64,000 nt of DNA from CAXMST01 sp963712765 (GTDB taxonomy: Bacteria > Actinomycetota > Thermoleophilia > Solirubrobacterales > 70-9). The position numbers and the translations under genes are program-made. The notes below the pieces were generated by a model, which saw only the letters and a list, made by a program, of their open reading frames with translations, was not told the DNA's origin and did not search any database. This document shows, one piece after another, positions 33,859-42,179 of this stretch. Every line of letters starts with the position of its first letter. Positions within the stretch are counted from its first letter, which is position 1. The stretch is taken from positions 124,001-188,000 of the forward strand of contig CAVQIX010000003.1 in assembly GCA_963712765.1 (NCBI GenBank), read 5' to 3'.

Positions 33859-34731
33859 GTGACCGCCTCGAGCTCGAAGATATTCGCCGACGGCCTGCTC
33901 GATGGTCAGGTCTGCCTGATCTCGGGCGCCGGCAGCGGCATCGGCCGCGAGACCGCCCTCGAGCTGGCGCGGCTGGGAGCGACGGTGGTCGGTTGCGGAA
34001 GACGCATCGAGCCTGTCGAGGAGACCCTCGGGATGATCGAGGATCTCGGCGGAGCGGGCCGCGTGTTCAGCTGCGATATCCGCAACGAGGACGCGGTAGC
34101 CGCGATGGTCGACGAGCTGCTCGAGGACCTCGGCCGTCTCGATGTCCTCGTCAACAATGCCGGCGGTCAGTTCCTGGCGCCGGCGGAGGCGATCTCGGCC
34201 AAGGGCTTCCGCACCGTTACCGAGCTCAACGTCCAGGGAACCTGGAACATGACCTACGCCGCCGCGACCAAGGCGTTCATCCCGCGGGAGGGGGGCAAGG
34301 TGATCAGCGTCACCCTCTCGCCCCACAACGGGATGCCGGGCATGGTTCACTCGGGCGCGGCGCGGGCAGCGGTCGAGAACATGATGCGCACGCTCTCGAT
34401 CGAGTGGTCGCGGTTCGGGATCCGCTGTGTTGCGGTGGCGCCCGGTCAGATCGGCACCGAGACCTTCAAGACGAAGTACCCGGCCAAGATGGTCGAGACG
34501 ATGGCCACCACGATCCCGCTAGGACGGGTCGGTGAACCCGAGGAGGTCGCATGGCTAATCACCTACCTCGCCTCCCCGGCGGGCGACTTCTTCAGCGGCA
34601 CCACGGTCACCCTCGACGGCGCACGCGACAACTGGTTCGGGTCCTGGCCGCCACAGATCGGCCAGCAGGAGGGTGAGCCGCTGGCCGAGGAGCGCGAGCC
34701 CGGACCGGGCGAAGGGGAGGCCGCGGGCTGA
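33859..34731 (+). CDS. SDR of the dienoyl-/enoyl-CoA reductase (DECR/PECR) type
   Basis: 290 residues from GTG 33859. The cofactor loop GAGSGIGRETA and NNAGGQFLAP are normal, but the classical YXXXK site is replaced: the equivalent segment is MVHSGAARAAVENM. This is the pattern of 2,4-dienoyl-CoA and peroxisomal trans-2-enoyl-CoA reductases, which use other residues; here even the usual Lys is Arg. A role in reducing unsaturated acyl-CoAs would fit the lipid genes. About 30 acidic residues extend the C-terminus. Confidence 0.82.
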   Translation: MTASSSKIFADGLLDGQVCLISGAGSGIGRETALELARLGATVVGCGRRIEPVEETLGMIEDLGGAGRVFSCDIRNEDAVAAMVDELLEDLGRLDVLVNNAGGQFLAPAEAISAKGFRTVTELNVQGTWNMTYAAATKAFIPREGGKVISVTLSPHNGMPGMVHSGAARAAVENMMRTLSIEWSRFGIRCVAVAPGQIGTETFKTKYPAKMVETMATTIPLGRVGEPEEVAWLITYLASPAGDFFSGTTVTLDGARDNWFGSWPPQIGQQEGEPLAEEREPGPGEGEAAG

Positions 34732-34732
34732 T

Positions 34733-35470
34733 TCAGGGGGCCTCGGCAGGCTGGTAGGCGCTGGGGGCGGGGAGCTCGGGGAGGAGTGCCCGTTCCGCCA
34801 GTCGCCGGTAGCCCGCGACCGAGGGGTGGTCTCCGTCATCGGTGAAACGCTCGCGCATCAGGCCCGGGTTGGCGGGGCCGCGGCGCAGGGTCTGGTTGAA
34901 GCGGAGTAGCGGGACGTCCTCACGCTCGGCGATTGCCGCGATCAGCTCGTTGAGCCGGTCGATCTCGCCGGCGGTCGTCGGGAAGCCGTTGTTCCAGGGC
35001 AGCACATCGGCGATCGCGACCACGAGCCCGAGCTCCTTGCCGGATCTCACCATCGCCTCCAGGTCGGTCGCCGCGTCCGCCACCGGCAGGCGCTGGGCGA
35101 TGTTGTTGATCCCCCCCTGCACGATCAGGACGTCGGCCTCGTCGGCGCACGAATCGAGCCGATCCGCGATCTGGTCGGTGCGCTCGCCGAAGACGCCGCA
35201 GTTGCGAAAGCCCAGCGCCGGCCTATCCGCCTCCGCCCAGTACTCGAATTGGCTGCGCTGATCGAGGGCCGGGCCGATCCGATCGCGGATCACCGGGTCG
35301 GGATCCCACAGGGGAGAGCCGGCCGTGATCGAGTCCCCGAGAGCGGCGACCATGGTGGTGCCACCGGAGGGATCCTCGGCGGAGGTGGAGGCCGACCCCG
35401 GCTCGCCTTCGCCGCAGGCGCCCACCGCCAGCGTCAGGGCCGCCAGGCCGACAACCAGCGTCAAGCGCAT
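34733..35470 (-). CDS. SGNH/GDSL-family hydrolase lipoprotein
   Basis: 245 residues. A lipoprotein signal peptide ends in the lipobox AVGAC (Cys19). The mature protein is an SGNH hydrolase: GDSIT with the nucleophile Ser, Gly in block II, GINN for block III and DGDHPSVAGY with the Asp/His pair. It would cleave an ester or acetyl group outside the membrane. It converges on the SDR gene with one base between the stops. Confidence 0.88.
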   Translation of the reverse strand: MRLTLVVGLAALTLAVGACGEGEPGSASTSAEDPSGGTTMVAALGDSITAGSPLWDPDPVIRDRIGPALDQRSQFEYWAEADRPALGFRNCGVFGERTDQIADRLDSCADEADVLIVQGGINNIAQRLPVADAATDLEAMVRSGKELGLVVAIADVLPWNNGFPTTAGEIDRLNELIAAIAEREDVPLLRFNQTLRRGPANPGLMRERFTDDGDHPSVAGYRRLAERALLPELPAPSAYQPAEAP

Positions 35471-35511
35471 CGGGCGAACCTATCGGTCCGGTCCCGTTGC
35501 GACGAGCGGGG

Positions 35512-36339
35512 CTACGAGTACATCCCCGTGAACTGGCCCCCGGTCACATTGATCACCTGGCCATGAATGAAGTTCGCGTGCTGCGAGCAAAGGAACATCA
35601 CCGGGCCCGCGGCCTCGGCGGGCTCGGCGGGCCGGCCCAGTGGGATCACCATCCTGCCCATCTCGCGTGACTGTCCGGGGATTCCGAGCGCAACCTTCTC
35701 GCCGCCACGCTCGATCGTCTCCGCATCCTCCTTGGCCGCGGTCAGGCGGGTCTCGACGAAGCCGAAGGCGACCGCGTTGACGTTGATCTTGAACTGGCCC
35801 CACTCCTTCGCCAGGGTCTTCGTCAGGCCCGTCACGCCCGCCTTGGCGGCGGCGTAGTTGGCCTGGCCGGCGTTCCCCATGGTCCCGGATATCGAGGAGA
35901 TGTTGACGATCTTGCGGAACACTTCCTCGCCCTCGTCCCGTTCGGCCTTGGCGGCCTCCCGCCAGTGTGGGGCGAGGGCGCGGATCACTCGGAAAGGCAC
36001 GATCGTGTGGATGTCGAGCATTGCCTGGAACTGCTCGTCGCTCATCTTGTGCACGACGCCGTCCCAGGTGTAGCCGGCGTTGTTGACTACGCAGTCGATC
36101 GACCCGAAGGCGTCGATCCCTGCCTCGACCAACCGGTCGCAGGCTCCGGTCTCGGTCAAATCCCCGCTGAATACCGATGTCTCACCCTCGATCTCCGCCG
36201 AGGCCTGCTCGGCGACCTCGCCGTCGATGTCGTTGATCAGCACCTTGGCCCCTTCGCCGACGAACAGCTCCGCGGTCGCCCGCCCGATTCCCCGCGCTGA
36301 TCCTGTGATGATCGCGGCCTTGCCGTCAAGTAGTCCCAT
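35512..36339 (-). CDS. FabG-like short-chain dehydrogenase
   Basis: 275 residues. TGSARGIG cofactor loop, NNAGYTWDG, catalytic Ser in VNISSISG and YAAAK, and the C-terminal HGQVINVTGGQFTGM typical of 3-oxoacyl-ACP/CoA reductases. An insertion of about 15 residues (REAAKAERDEGEEVF) lies before the catalytic Ser, as in some actinobacterial beta-hydroxyacyl-CoA dehydrogenases. It is expected to interconvert 3-oxoacyl and 3-hydroxyacyl thioesters. GGAGAATC precedes the ATG by about ten bases. Confidence 0.88.
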   Translation of the reverse strand: MGLLDGKAAIITGSARGIGRATAELFVGEGAKVLINDIDGEVAEQASAEIEGETSVFSGDLTETGACDRLVEAGIDAFGSIDCVVNNAGYTWDGVVHKMSDEQFQAMLDIHTIVPFRVIRALAPHWREAAKAERDEGEEVFRKIVNISSISGTMGNAGQANYAAAKAGVTGLTKTLAKEWGQFKINVNAVAFGFVETRLTAAKEDAETIERGGEKVALGIPGQSREMGRMVIPLGRPAEPAEAAGPVMFLCSQHANFIHGQVINVTGGQFTGMYS

Positions 36340-36387
36340 CGCTCTACAGATTCTCCGTTCGCTGGTTCGAGATCCCTCGTCCTCGGC

Positions 36388-36393
36388 ACTCTA
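36388..36393 (-). promoter_or_regulatory. -10-like box of the FabG-like gene
   Basis: TAGAGT on the minus strand; predicted start near 36382 gives a leader of about 43 bases with GGAGAATC as ribosome site. Confidence 0.3.
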
Positions 36394-36488
36394 TTCGGCC
36401 TCGCCGGCTACGCTCGACCGCCAAGCGGGTCCGGCGTGAGCGGACGCTGTCCCCCGCTGCATGGATGCGAAGTGCACGGCCGTCGCGT

Positions 36489-37097
36489 CTACTCCGGCCT
36501 CGGCGGCCGGAGCATCACGAACAGATCTGGGCCGCCCTGCGGAAGCCGTCCCTCGCCGACAACCCCGAACCCGCGCCGGCGGTAGAAGGCGACGTTCTCG
36601 GCCGTGTGCGTGTCGAGGGCGCAGGCCCGCCCCCGCGCGTCCATCCTCGCGAGGTCGTAGTCGAGTAGCCGGCTCCCGAGCCCCATTCGCATCGATTCCG
36701 GTTCAGTCGCGATCGTGTCGAGGTACCAGTGCTCGCCCTCGGGCTTCAGTGCGCTGACGAGGGCGTCCCCGGCCCGCATCGCATCGGCCCGCTCGCCGTA
36801 GAGGGGGTACTCGCTCTCGCTCCGTCGCGCGCCAAAGGCCTCGCCTCCCGGCTCGCTCGCGGGCGGGATCCAGAGCGTCACACAGGCGCCGTCGATCGTC
36901 GAGCACTCGCCGTGAGGGAGGAAGCGGTCACGCACGTCGGCCCCGACCAGGCCGGCCAGGACGCCCTCCCGGGTCGCCTCGTCTGGCAGCGCCCACGCTC
37001 CCCATGGCTCGTGCCACGCGAACGCTGCAGCGATCGCCGCGACGGCCCGCTCGAATTGCTCGGGGCGCAGCGGCTCCGGCTCGCCGGGCCTTGTCAA
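36489..37097 (-). CDS. GNAT-family N-acetyltransferase
   Basis: 202 residues from TTG 37097. The acetyl-CoA pyrophosphate loop is MRMGLGSRLLDYDL, preceded by the strand HWYLDTIAT, and followed by ALDTHTAENVAFYRRRGF, which is the usual GNAT end. The N-terminal half is more divergent and probably binds substrate. The target is unknown. Its start overlaps the stop of the acyl-CoA dehydrogenase as TTGA, so it is cotranscribed with it. Confidence 0.85.
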   Translation of the reverse strand: MTRPGEPEPLRPEQFERAVAAIAAAFAWHEPWGAWALPDEATREGVLAGLVGADVRDRFLPHGECSTIDGACVTLWIPPASEPGGEAFGARRSESEYPLYGERADAMRAGDALVSALKPEGEHWYLDTIATEPESMRMGLGSRLLDYDLARMDARGRACALDTHTAENVAFYRRRGFGVVGEGRLPQGGPDLFVMLRPPRPE

Positions 37098-38272
37098 AGC
37101 CCGATCGTTCGGCCGACGATTTCCCTCATGATCTCATCGGTGCCACCGCCGATCGGCCCGAGGCGCGCATCGCGTAGAGCGCGCTCGACGTGGTACTCGC
37201 GCATGTAGCCGTAGCCGCCGTGGATCTGGACCGCCTCGTCCGCGACCTCGACCGCCGATCGCTGCGTCGCCAGCTTCGCGAGCGTGACCTCTCTGACAGC
37301 GTCCTGGCCGCTGTGGAACAGGCGCAGAGCGTTGTAGGTGATCGCCTGACCGACCTCGATCTTGAGCGCCATCTCGGCCAGCTTGTGTCGGATCGCCTGA
37401 AAGCCACTGATCGAGCGGCCGAAGGCCTCCCGCTCGCGGGCGTATGCGAGGCTCGCGTCGAGGCACCACCTCATCGCGCCGAGCGCGCCCAACGCCATCA
37501 GCAGCCGCTCCCACTGGAAGTTGGCCATGATCAGGTGGAAGCCGCCGTTCTCCTCACCGAGCAGGTTCTCCGCCGGCACCTCGACCTCGGTGAACGAGAG
37601 CTCGCCGGTGTCGGAGGCGTGCCAGCCCATCTTCTCGAGCTTGCCGCTGACCTCGTAGCCCTCCATCTCGCGTTCCAGCACCAGGAACGAGATGCCGTGG
37701 TGTCCACCCTCCTCGGTGGTCTTCACTGCGCAGACGAGGAAGTCGGCGCGGACGCCGTTGGTGATGAAGGTCTTCGAGCCGTTCACGACGTAGCCGCCGT
37801 CGACAGGCTGCGCCCGGGTCCGGATCCCCGCCACGTCGGAGCCGGCGCTCGGCTCGGTGATCCCGAGCGCAGCGATCTTCTCGCCGCGTATCGCGGGCTG
37901 GAGCCAGCGCCGCTGTTGCTCCTCGGTCCCGAACTTCCAGATCGGTGGCGTCGCGATCCCGGTGTGGGCGCCGAGACCGGCGCCGACCCCACCGCACGCC
38001 CCGGCCGCTGCGAGCTCCTCCGCCCAGACCGCGTCGTGGAGGAAGTCACCCCCCTGACCACCAAGGTCCTCCGGGTACTTGAGGCCGAGGAATCCAAGCT
38101 CCGCCGCGCGCTCGAACAGCTCCCGTGGGAACTCTCGAGCCTCCTCCCATTCGTCCTGATGGGGGACGATCTCGGACTCGACCCAGCGTCGGATCGTCGC
38201 CCGCAGCTCCTCGTGCTCGGCCAGCAGCGGAGGTGCCGTGACCCGCTGGCCGCTGTCCTTGACGACGCTCAC
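37094..38272 (-). CDS. Acyl-CoA dehydrogenase (IVD/LCAD-like active site)
   Basis: 392 residues from GTG 38272. FAD-dependent acyl-CoA dehydrogenase: ITEPSAGSDVAGI and FITNG bind flavin and substrate, REAFGRSISGFQAIRH and QIHGGYGYMREY are family signatures. The MCAD-type catalytic Glu (YEG) is absent (IGGGTDEIM), but the helix-G Glu of isovaleryl-/long-chain enzymes is present in FQWERL. It introduces the alpha,beta double bond and passes electrons to ETF. The frame is open 140 codons further upstream, only as antisense of the kinase gene. Confidence 0.92.
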   Translation of the reverse strand: MSVVKDSGQRVTAPPLLAEHEELRATIRRWVESEIVPHQDEWEEAREFPRELFERAAELGFLGLKYPEDLGGQGGDFLHDAVWAEELAAAGACGGVGAGLGAHTGIATPPIWKFGTEEQQRRWLQPAIRGEKIAALGITEPSAGSDVAGIRTRAQPVDGGYVVNGSKTFITNGVRADFLVCAVKTTEEGGHHGISFLVLEREMEGYEVSGKLEKMGWHASDTGELSFTEVEVPAENLLGEENGGFHLIMANFQWERLLMALGALGAMRWCLDASLAYAREREAFGRSISGFQAIRHKLAEMALKIEVGQAITYNALRLFHSGQDAVREVTLAKLATQRSAVEVADEAVQIHGGYGYMREYHVERALRDARLGPIGGGTDEIMREIVGRTIGL

Positions 38273-38279
38273 CGTCCGG

Positions 38280-38285
38280 ACGCTA
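38280..38285 (-). promoter_or_regulatory. -10 box of the acyl-CoA dehydrogenase/GNAT unit
   Basis: TAGCGT on the minus strand, seven bases before GTG 38272. Confidence 0.4.
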
Positions 38286-38333
38286 TCGCTTAGGGGCAGC
38301 GACCCCCCGACGGCCGATCGGGCCGGTCGGTAA

Positions 38334-39524
38334 TCAGTGGCTGTCGGCGACGCCCTTGAGCAGATCTCGCACCCGCGAGAGCAGCGTGCCAGCGTCGAAC
38401 GGCTTGTCGATGAAGTCGACTGAGCCCGCGGTCGGGCCGAGGTCCTTCGGCGGCGCCTGGTCGCTGTACCCCGACATGAAGAGGACGTGTAGCCCGCGCC
38501 GCATCGCGACCGCTCGCCGGGCCAGGTCGTCGCCGCGCATGCCGGGCATGACCACGTCGGCCAGCAGCAGATCCACCGAAAGGCCGGTGTCGTCGAGCAG
38601 GTCGAGCGCCTCGGCGCCACCGCGGGCGCAGGTGACGGCGTAGCCGGCGCCGCTGAGGATCCGCTCCGCCACCCGGCGCACGGCCGGGTCATCCTCGGCG
38701 ATCAGCACCGACTCGCCGCGACCGGCCGGGACCGCCTGCGCGGGGCGGGTCTCTTGCGCCGGCCCTCGCTCGGTGGCTGGAATGTAGATCTCGAAGCTGG
38801 TGCCGACACCGGGCTCGGAGCTGAGCTCCAGCGCCCCGCCCGTCTGGCTGATGATCGTGTAGACGGTGGCGAGCCCGAGGCCGGTTCCGTGCCCGCTCGA
38901 CTTGGTCGTGAACATCGGCTCGAAGGCCCTGGCAGCCACCTCGCTGTCCATCCCGATCCCGGTGTCGGAGACCACGAGCCGCACGTATCGCCCTGCCTTC
39001 ATTCCGGGGTTGGCGATCGTCTCGGCCTCGGTCAGCTCGGTGTTCTCGGTCTCGAAGCTGAGCGTCCCGCCCTCCGGCATCGCGTCGCGCGCGTTGACCG
39101 CGAGATTGATGAGCACCTGCTCGATCCGCGCCGGGTCCTCGGCGATCGGCCACAGCTCCGGCTCCAGGCGCCGTTCCACGCGGATGTGCTCGCCGATCGT
39201 CGAGCGCAGGAAGCCGTCGAGTCCGTTGATCAGGCCGTTGAGGTCGAAGACCGACTCCTCGCCGGTCTCGCGCCGGGCGAGGATCATCAGCTGCCGTACC
39301 AGGGCGACCCCGCGCTCGGCGGCCCTCCGGATCTCCTCGATGTCGGCGTGGGCCGGGGAGCCCTCAGGCACGGCGCCGGAGGCGAAGCGCGCGTAGTTGA
39401 TGATCACTCCGAGGATGTTGTTGAAGTCGTGGGCGATGCCCCCGGCGAGCTGCCCGATCACCTGCAGGGGCGATTCGGCGTCTGCTGGCCCGCCGATACG
39501 GCCTCCGGGGGCCTCGTCGTTCAC
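38334..39524 (-). CDS. Soluble hybrid histidine kinase with C-terminal receiver
   Basis: 396 residues from GTG 39524. There is no sensor or membrane domain: a HisKA domain starts at once with the phospho-acceptor His32 in GGIAHDFNNILG, followed by HATPase_c (NLAVNARDAMPEGG, SDTGIGM, GHGTGLGLATVY) and a receiver domain at about 275-396 with Asp in LLLADVVMPG and Lys in VDFIDKPFD. Such kinases usually get their input from partner proteins. GTGA overlap couples it to the NarL-type regulator upstream, an unusual partner for this kinase class. Confidence 0.87.
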   Translation of the reverse strand: MNDEAPGGRIGGPADAESPLQVIGQLAGGIAHDFNNILGVIINYARFASGAVPEGSPAHADIEEIRRAAERGVALVRQLMILARRETGEESVFDLNGLINGLDGFLRSTIGEHIRVERRLEPELWPIAEDPARIEQVLINLAVNARDAMPEGGTLSFETENTELTEAETIANPGMKAGRYVRLVVSDTGIGMDSEVAARAFEPMFTTKSSGHGTGLGLATVYTIISQTGGALELSSEPGVGTSFEIYIPATERGPAQETRPAQAVPAGRGESVLIAEDDPAVRRVAERILSGAGYAVTCARGGAEALDLLDDTGLSVDLLLADVVMPGMRGDDLARRAVAMRRGLHVLFMSGYSDQAPPKDLGPTAGSVDFIDKPFDAGTLLSRVRDLLKGVADSH

Positions 39525-40168
39525 TCGAGCAGGCCCCACCGCATTGCCGTGGCGACGGCGGCGGCCCTGTCGGAGACGCTGAGCTTCTCGTAGAGGTTGT
39601 GGAGGTGGGTCTTGATCGTCGCCTCCGAGAGGTGCAGCTCGTCGCCGATCTTCTGGGCGGTCCGTCCCTCGGCCAGGAGCTTGAGGACCTCTGCCTCACG
39701 CTCTGTGAGGGCCGGCCGATCGGAGGTCTCCCGCATCTGGATCTCGGTCGCGATGCCGGCCGCGAACTGCGGTGCGATCACCGTCTCGCCGCGGGCGGCT
39801 GCGACGATCGAGTCGCAAAGCTCGGTGTTGTCGGAGGTCTTCGAGACATACCCGGAGGCTCCGGCGGCGAGGGCTTGGTAGGCGGCCGTGGAATCCTCGT
39901 AGCCGGTCAGCAGGATGACCTTCGTCCTCAGGGCCTCGCGGCTGACCGCCGCGACGATCTTGAGGCCGTCGAGGCCGGGCATCCGCACGTCGACCACGGC
40001 GACGTCCGGGCTCAGCTGCGAGATCTGCTCGAGCGCGTCGCGACCGTCCTCGCAGACGGCCACCAACTCCAGGTCGGGACGCTGCTTGATCGCGCGGGCG
40101 AGACCCTCCCGGTACACCGGGTGGTCGTCGGCGACGAGCACGTTGAGGCGGCTTTTGCGCGGGGCCAT
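39521..40168 (-). CDS. NarL/LuxR-family response regulator
   Basis: 215 residues. Receiver domain with VLVADDHPVYREG, the phospho-acceptor Asp in VAVVDVRMPG and Lys in GYVSKTSD, then the LuxR-type HTH LTEREAEVLKLLAEG/ELHLSEATIKTHLHNLYEKL. It is clearly paralogous to the regulator at 1279-1923, including the ending GLLE versus GLIE. The upstream 600-base region holds a TTGACA box and strong palindromes that may control it. Confidence 0.9.
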   Translation of the reverse strand: MAPRKSRLNVLVADDHPVYREGLARAIKQRPDLELVAVCEDGRDALEQISQLSPDVAVVDVRMPGLDGLKIVAAVSREALRTKVILLTGYEDSTAAYQALAAGASGYVSKTSDNTELCDSIVAAARGETVIAPQFAAGIATEIQMRETSDRPALTEREAEVLKLLAEGRTAQKIGDELHLSEATIKTHLHNLYEKLSVSDRAAAVATAMRWGLLE

Positions 40169-40266
40169 TCGGCTCCCATATTCGCACGCGTCGGGGTCGG
40201 AGCGACCGACTTGCGACGAGCGGACCCATCGGGCTGGTCGGAACCAGAACCGTCGGTCGACAGCCT

Positions 40267-40284
40267 CTCATCCGATCGGATGAG
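40267..40284. promoter_or_regulatory. 18-base perfect palindrome upstream of the regulator gene
   Basis: CTCATCCGATCGGATGAG, about 100 bases before the regulator start. It could be a dimeric binding site, for example for the regulator itself, or a leader hairpin. Confidence 0.4.
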
Positions 40285-40434
40285 GGAACTTCATCCCCCG
40301 TCCCCGTCGTTCGCCCGATTGCCGTGTCTCGCCGGCGAGTCGATGATCCTCCTAGACACGGTTGTCCCCCCGGCACGGAAGCCGATAGCGCGGGCGAGAT
40401 GCCCACTCAGATACACCGCTCTCGGTTTTCCTTG

Positions 40435-40440
40435 TGTCAA
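40435..40440 (-). promoter_or_regulatory. -35-like TTGACA before the regulator/hybrid-kinase operon
   Basis: TTGACA on the minus strand with -10 candidates GTGTAT or TGTATC 18-19 bases downstream. The spacing is slightly long, so confidence is modest. Confidence 0.3.
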
Positions 40441-40463
40441 GCGGGATGCGGAACGGCAAAAGG

Positions 40464-40494
40464 AGCGTCGCCAGGATTGCGACGCTTCTTTTTC
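40464..40494 (-). terminator. Bidirectional intrinsic terminator
   Basis: AGCGTCG/CGACGCT with a nine-base loop. The plus strand continues TCTTTTTC and the minus strand CCTTTTGCC. Because only minus-strand genes flank it, it most simply ends the acyl-CoA dehydrogenase transcript, about 280 bases after its stop codon. Confidence 0.6.
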
Positions 40495-40769
40495 GTCCGT
40501 CTGCCGCCAGGAACGCGACGCTCTTCTCTTGGGCGGGCGGTCCACGCGGGTCTGGGCGCCTCAGAGAGCAAGGTCAATCGATCGGTTGATCTCGACTCAT
40601 CCTCCCGATCCCCAGATCGGTCGATGCGCGTTCGGGGCGTCCGCGTCGATGGGTCAGACGTGGATTCCTCGATCAAAGACGCCGGCGGCTGACCCCCGAA
40701 GCACTTACCCCCTAAGCAAGCACCATCCCCGGCTCGACCCGCTCACGGCGGGTCGAGGCCGTTCAGGGC

Positions 40770-41993
40770 TCAGATGCCGTAGCTGCGCCCGATCACGTCG
40801 AGCATGATCTCGTCGGCGCCGGCTCCGATCCGGTTCAGGCGAGTGTCGCGGTAGGCCCGCTCCACGTCGTACTCCTTCATGTAGCCGTAGCCGCCGTGGA
40901 TCTGGATGCACTCGTCCGCGACCTCGCAGCCGATCCGGGATGCGTAGAGCTTCGCCATCGTGATCTCGCGGACCGGGTACTCGCCGTTGTTGAAGCGCCA
41001 TGCGGTCGAGTACACCATCTGCTTGGCCGCCTCGATCTTCATCGCCATCTCGGCGAACTTGTGGCGGATTACCTGGAACTTGCCGATCGGGCGCCCGAAA
41101 GCCTCGCGTTCGGTGGCGTAGGCGAGCGTCTTCTCGAACACCCGCTCGGCCCCGGCCACCGATCCAACCGCGCCGACCAGCCGCTCGCCCTGGAGCTCCC
41201 AGGAGATGTGGTAGAAGCCCTTGCCCTCCTGGCCCAGCATGTTCTCGGCCGGGACCCGGACGCCGTCGAATGAGAGCTCAGCGGTGTCGGAGGCATGCAT
41301 GCCCATCTTCTCCAGCGTCCTGGAGACGCTGAAGCCCGGGACGTTGTTTCCCTGCTCGTCCTTGAGGTCGACGATGAACAGGGTGATGCCGTCGTGGCGG
41401 GCGTCGGGATCCGTCTTGGTAACGAGGACGATGAAGTCGGCCCGCGCCCCGTTGGTGATGAACATCTTCGAGCCGCTGATCACGTACTCGTCCCCGTCGC
41501 GTGTAGCCGTGGTGCGAATTCCGGCGACGTCGGAGCCGGCGCCCGGCTCGGTGATCCCGAGGCAGCCGATCTTCTCTCCCTTGATCCCCGGCTCGAGGTA
41601 GCGGCGCTTGTGATCCTCGGTGCCGAGCATCTCGACCGGCGGCAGGACCATGTCGGTGTGGACCGCGAGGCCCATGTTGAGCCCGCCCGATCCCGAGTGG
41701 GAGAGGGCCTCGGCCCGGACCAGCGAGTAGTAGTAGTCGCCACCCTGGCCGCCGTACTCCTCGGGGAAGCAGAGGCCGACGAAGCCGAGTTCTGCCATGC
41801 GGTGGAGCGCGGAGTCCGGCCACAGCGTCTTCTCCCACTCGTGGGCGTGGGGGGCGAGCTCCTTCTTGACCCATGCCTCCATTGACTCGCGCAGGTCGTC
41901 GTGCTCGTCGGTGAAAATCAGGTGCTTCCGCTTGGCGTTGAACTCGGGCTTGACGACGTTGCTGGCGCCGTTGGCGGTGGCGGTGGTGCTCAC
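40770..41993 (-). CDS. Acyl-CoA dehydrogenase (second, IVD/LCAD-like)
   Basis: 407 residues from GTG 41993 with AGGAG seven to eleven bases upstream. ITEPGAGSDVAGI, FITNG, REAFGRPIGKFQVIRH and QIHGGYGYMKEY are intact. As in the paralogue at 37094-38272, the MCAD-type Glu is missing (IGAGADEIM) and the helix-G Glu is present (LQGERL). An N-terminal extension of about 20 residues precedes the core. It is divergent from a cytochrome P450 gene and the two share operator B, so both may respond to the same lipid signal. Confidence 0.93.
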   Translation of the reverse strand: MSTTATANGASNVVKPEFNAKRKHLIFTDEHDDLRESMEAWVKKELAPHAHEWEKTLWPDSALHRMAELGFVGLCFPEEYGGQGGDYYYSLVRAEALSHSGSGGLNMGLAVHTDMVLPPVEMLGTEDHKRRYLEPGIKGEKIGCLGITEPGAGSDVAGIRTTATRDGDEYVISGSKMFITNGARADFIVLVTKTDPDARHDGITLFIVDLKDEQGNNVPGFSVSRTLEKMGMHASDTAELSFDGVRVPAENMLGQEGKGFYHISWELQGERLVGAVGSVAGAERVFEKTLAYATEREAFGRPIGKFQVIRHKFAEMAMKIEAAKQMVYSTAWRFNNGEYPVREITMAKLYASRIGCEVADECIQIHGGYGYMKEYDVERAYRDTRLNRIGAGADEIMLDVIGRSYGI

Positions 41994-42022
41994 GCGGAGT
42001 CTCCTTCGGATGCGACGATCTG

Positions 42023-42059
42023 GAAAGTAGACAGTAGCACTTCCCACTTCCTACTTTGC
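42023..42059. promoter_or_regulatory. Operator B: shared lipid-gene control element
   Basis: AAAGTAG/CTACTTT forms the outer inverted repeat. Inside, the heptamers CACTTCC, CACTTCC and TACTTTG follow one another. GAAAGTAGACAG (42023-42034), three variable bases and CACTT are identical to operator C. It lies between the dehydrogenase (start 41993) and the P450 (start 42180). Confidence 0.65.
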
Positions 42060-42179
42060 GGAGCCGGTGGGCGAATGCTCCCGGTGGGAGGCTTCAACGC
42101 CGCCGCGGCGAACCTGCTCTGGGTCATGGCGCGATCCCGTAGGGTCAGTTCAGAGGTTTTCAGCGAAGGGCTGGTCGAG

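Larger units (their letters stand above)
40169..40769. other. 601-base gene-free region with palindromes and a bidirectional terminator
   Basis: No convincing protein gene is present. From left to right: an 18-base perfect palindrome (40267-40284), a GTGTCT/AGACAC stem (40327-40362) that on the minus strand encloses an AGGAGG, a minus-strand TTGACA box (40435-40440), a strong hairpin with U-tails on both strands (40464-40494), and an imperfect second copy of its right half (about 40505-40534). On the minus strand this reads as the tail of the dehydrogenase mRNA, then the promoter and a long structured leader of the regulator/hybrid-kinase operon. Confidence 0.45.

Noticed and set aside
37094..38692. 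Extension of the acyl-CoA dehydrogenase frame by 140 codons
   Set aside because: It is antisense to, or out of frame with, the receiver domain of the hybrid kinase. The dehydrogenase fold starts at 38272.
40230..40494. A plus-strand non-coding RNA ending at the U-tailed hairpin
   Set aside because: The hairpin also has a U-tail on the minus strand, where it can end the dehydrogenase transcript, so a plus-strand RNA is not required.
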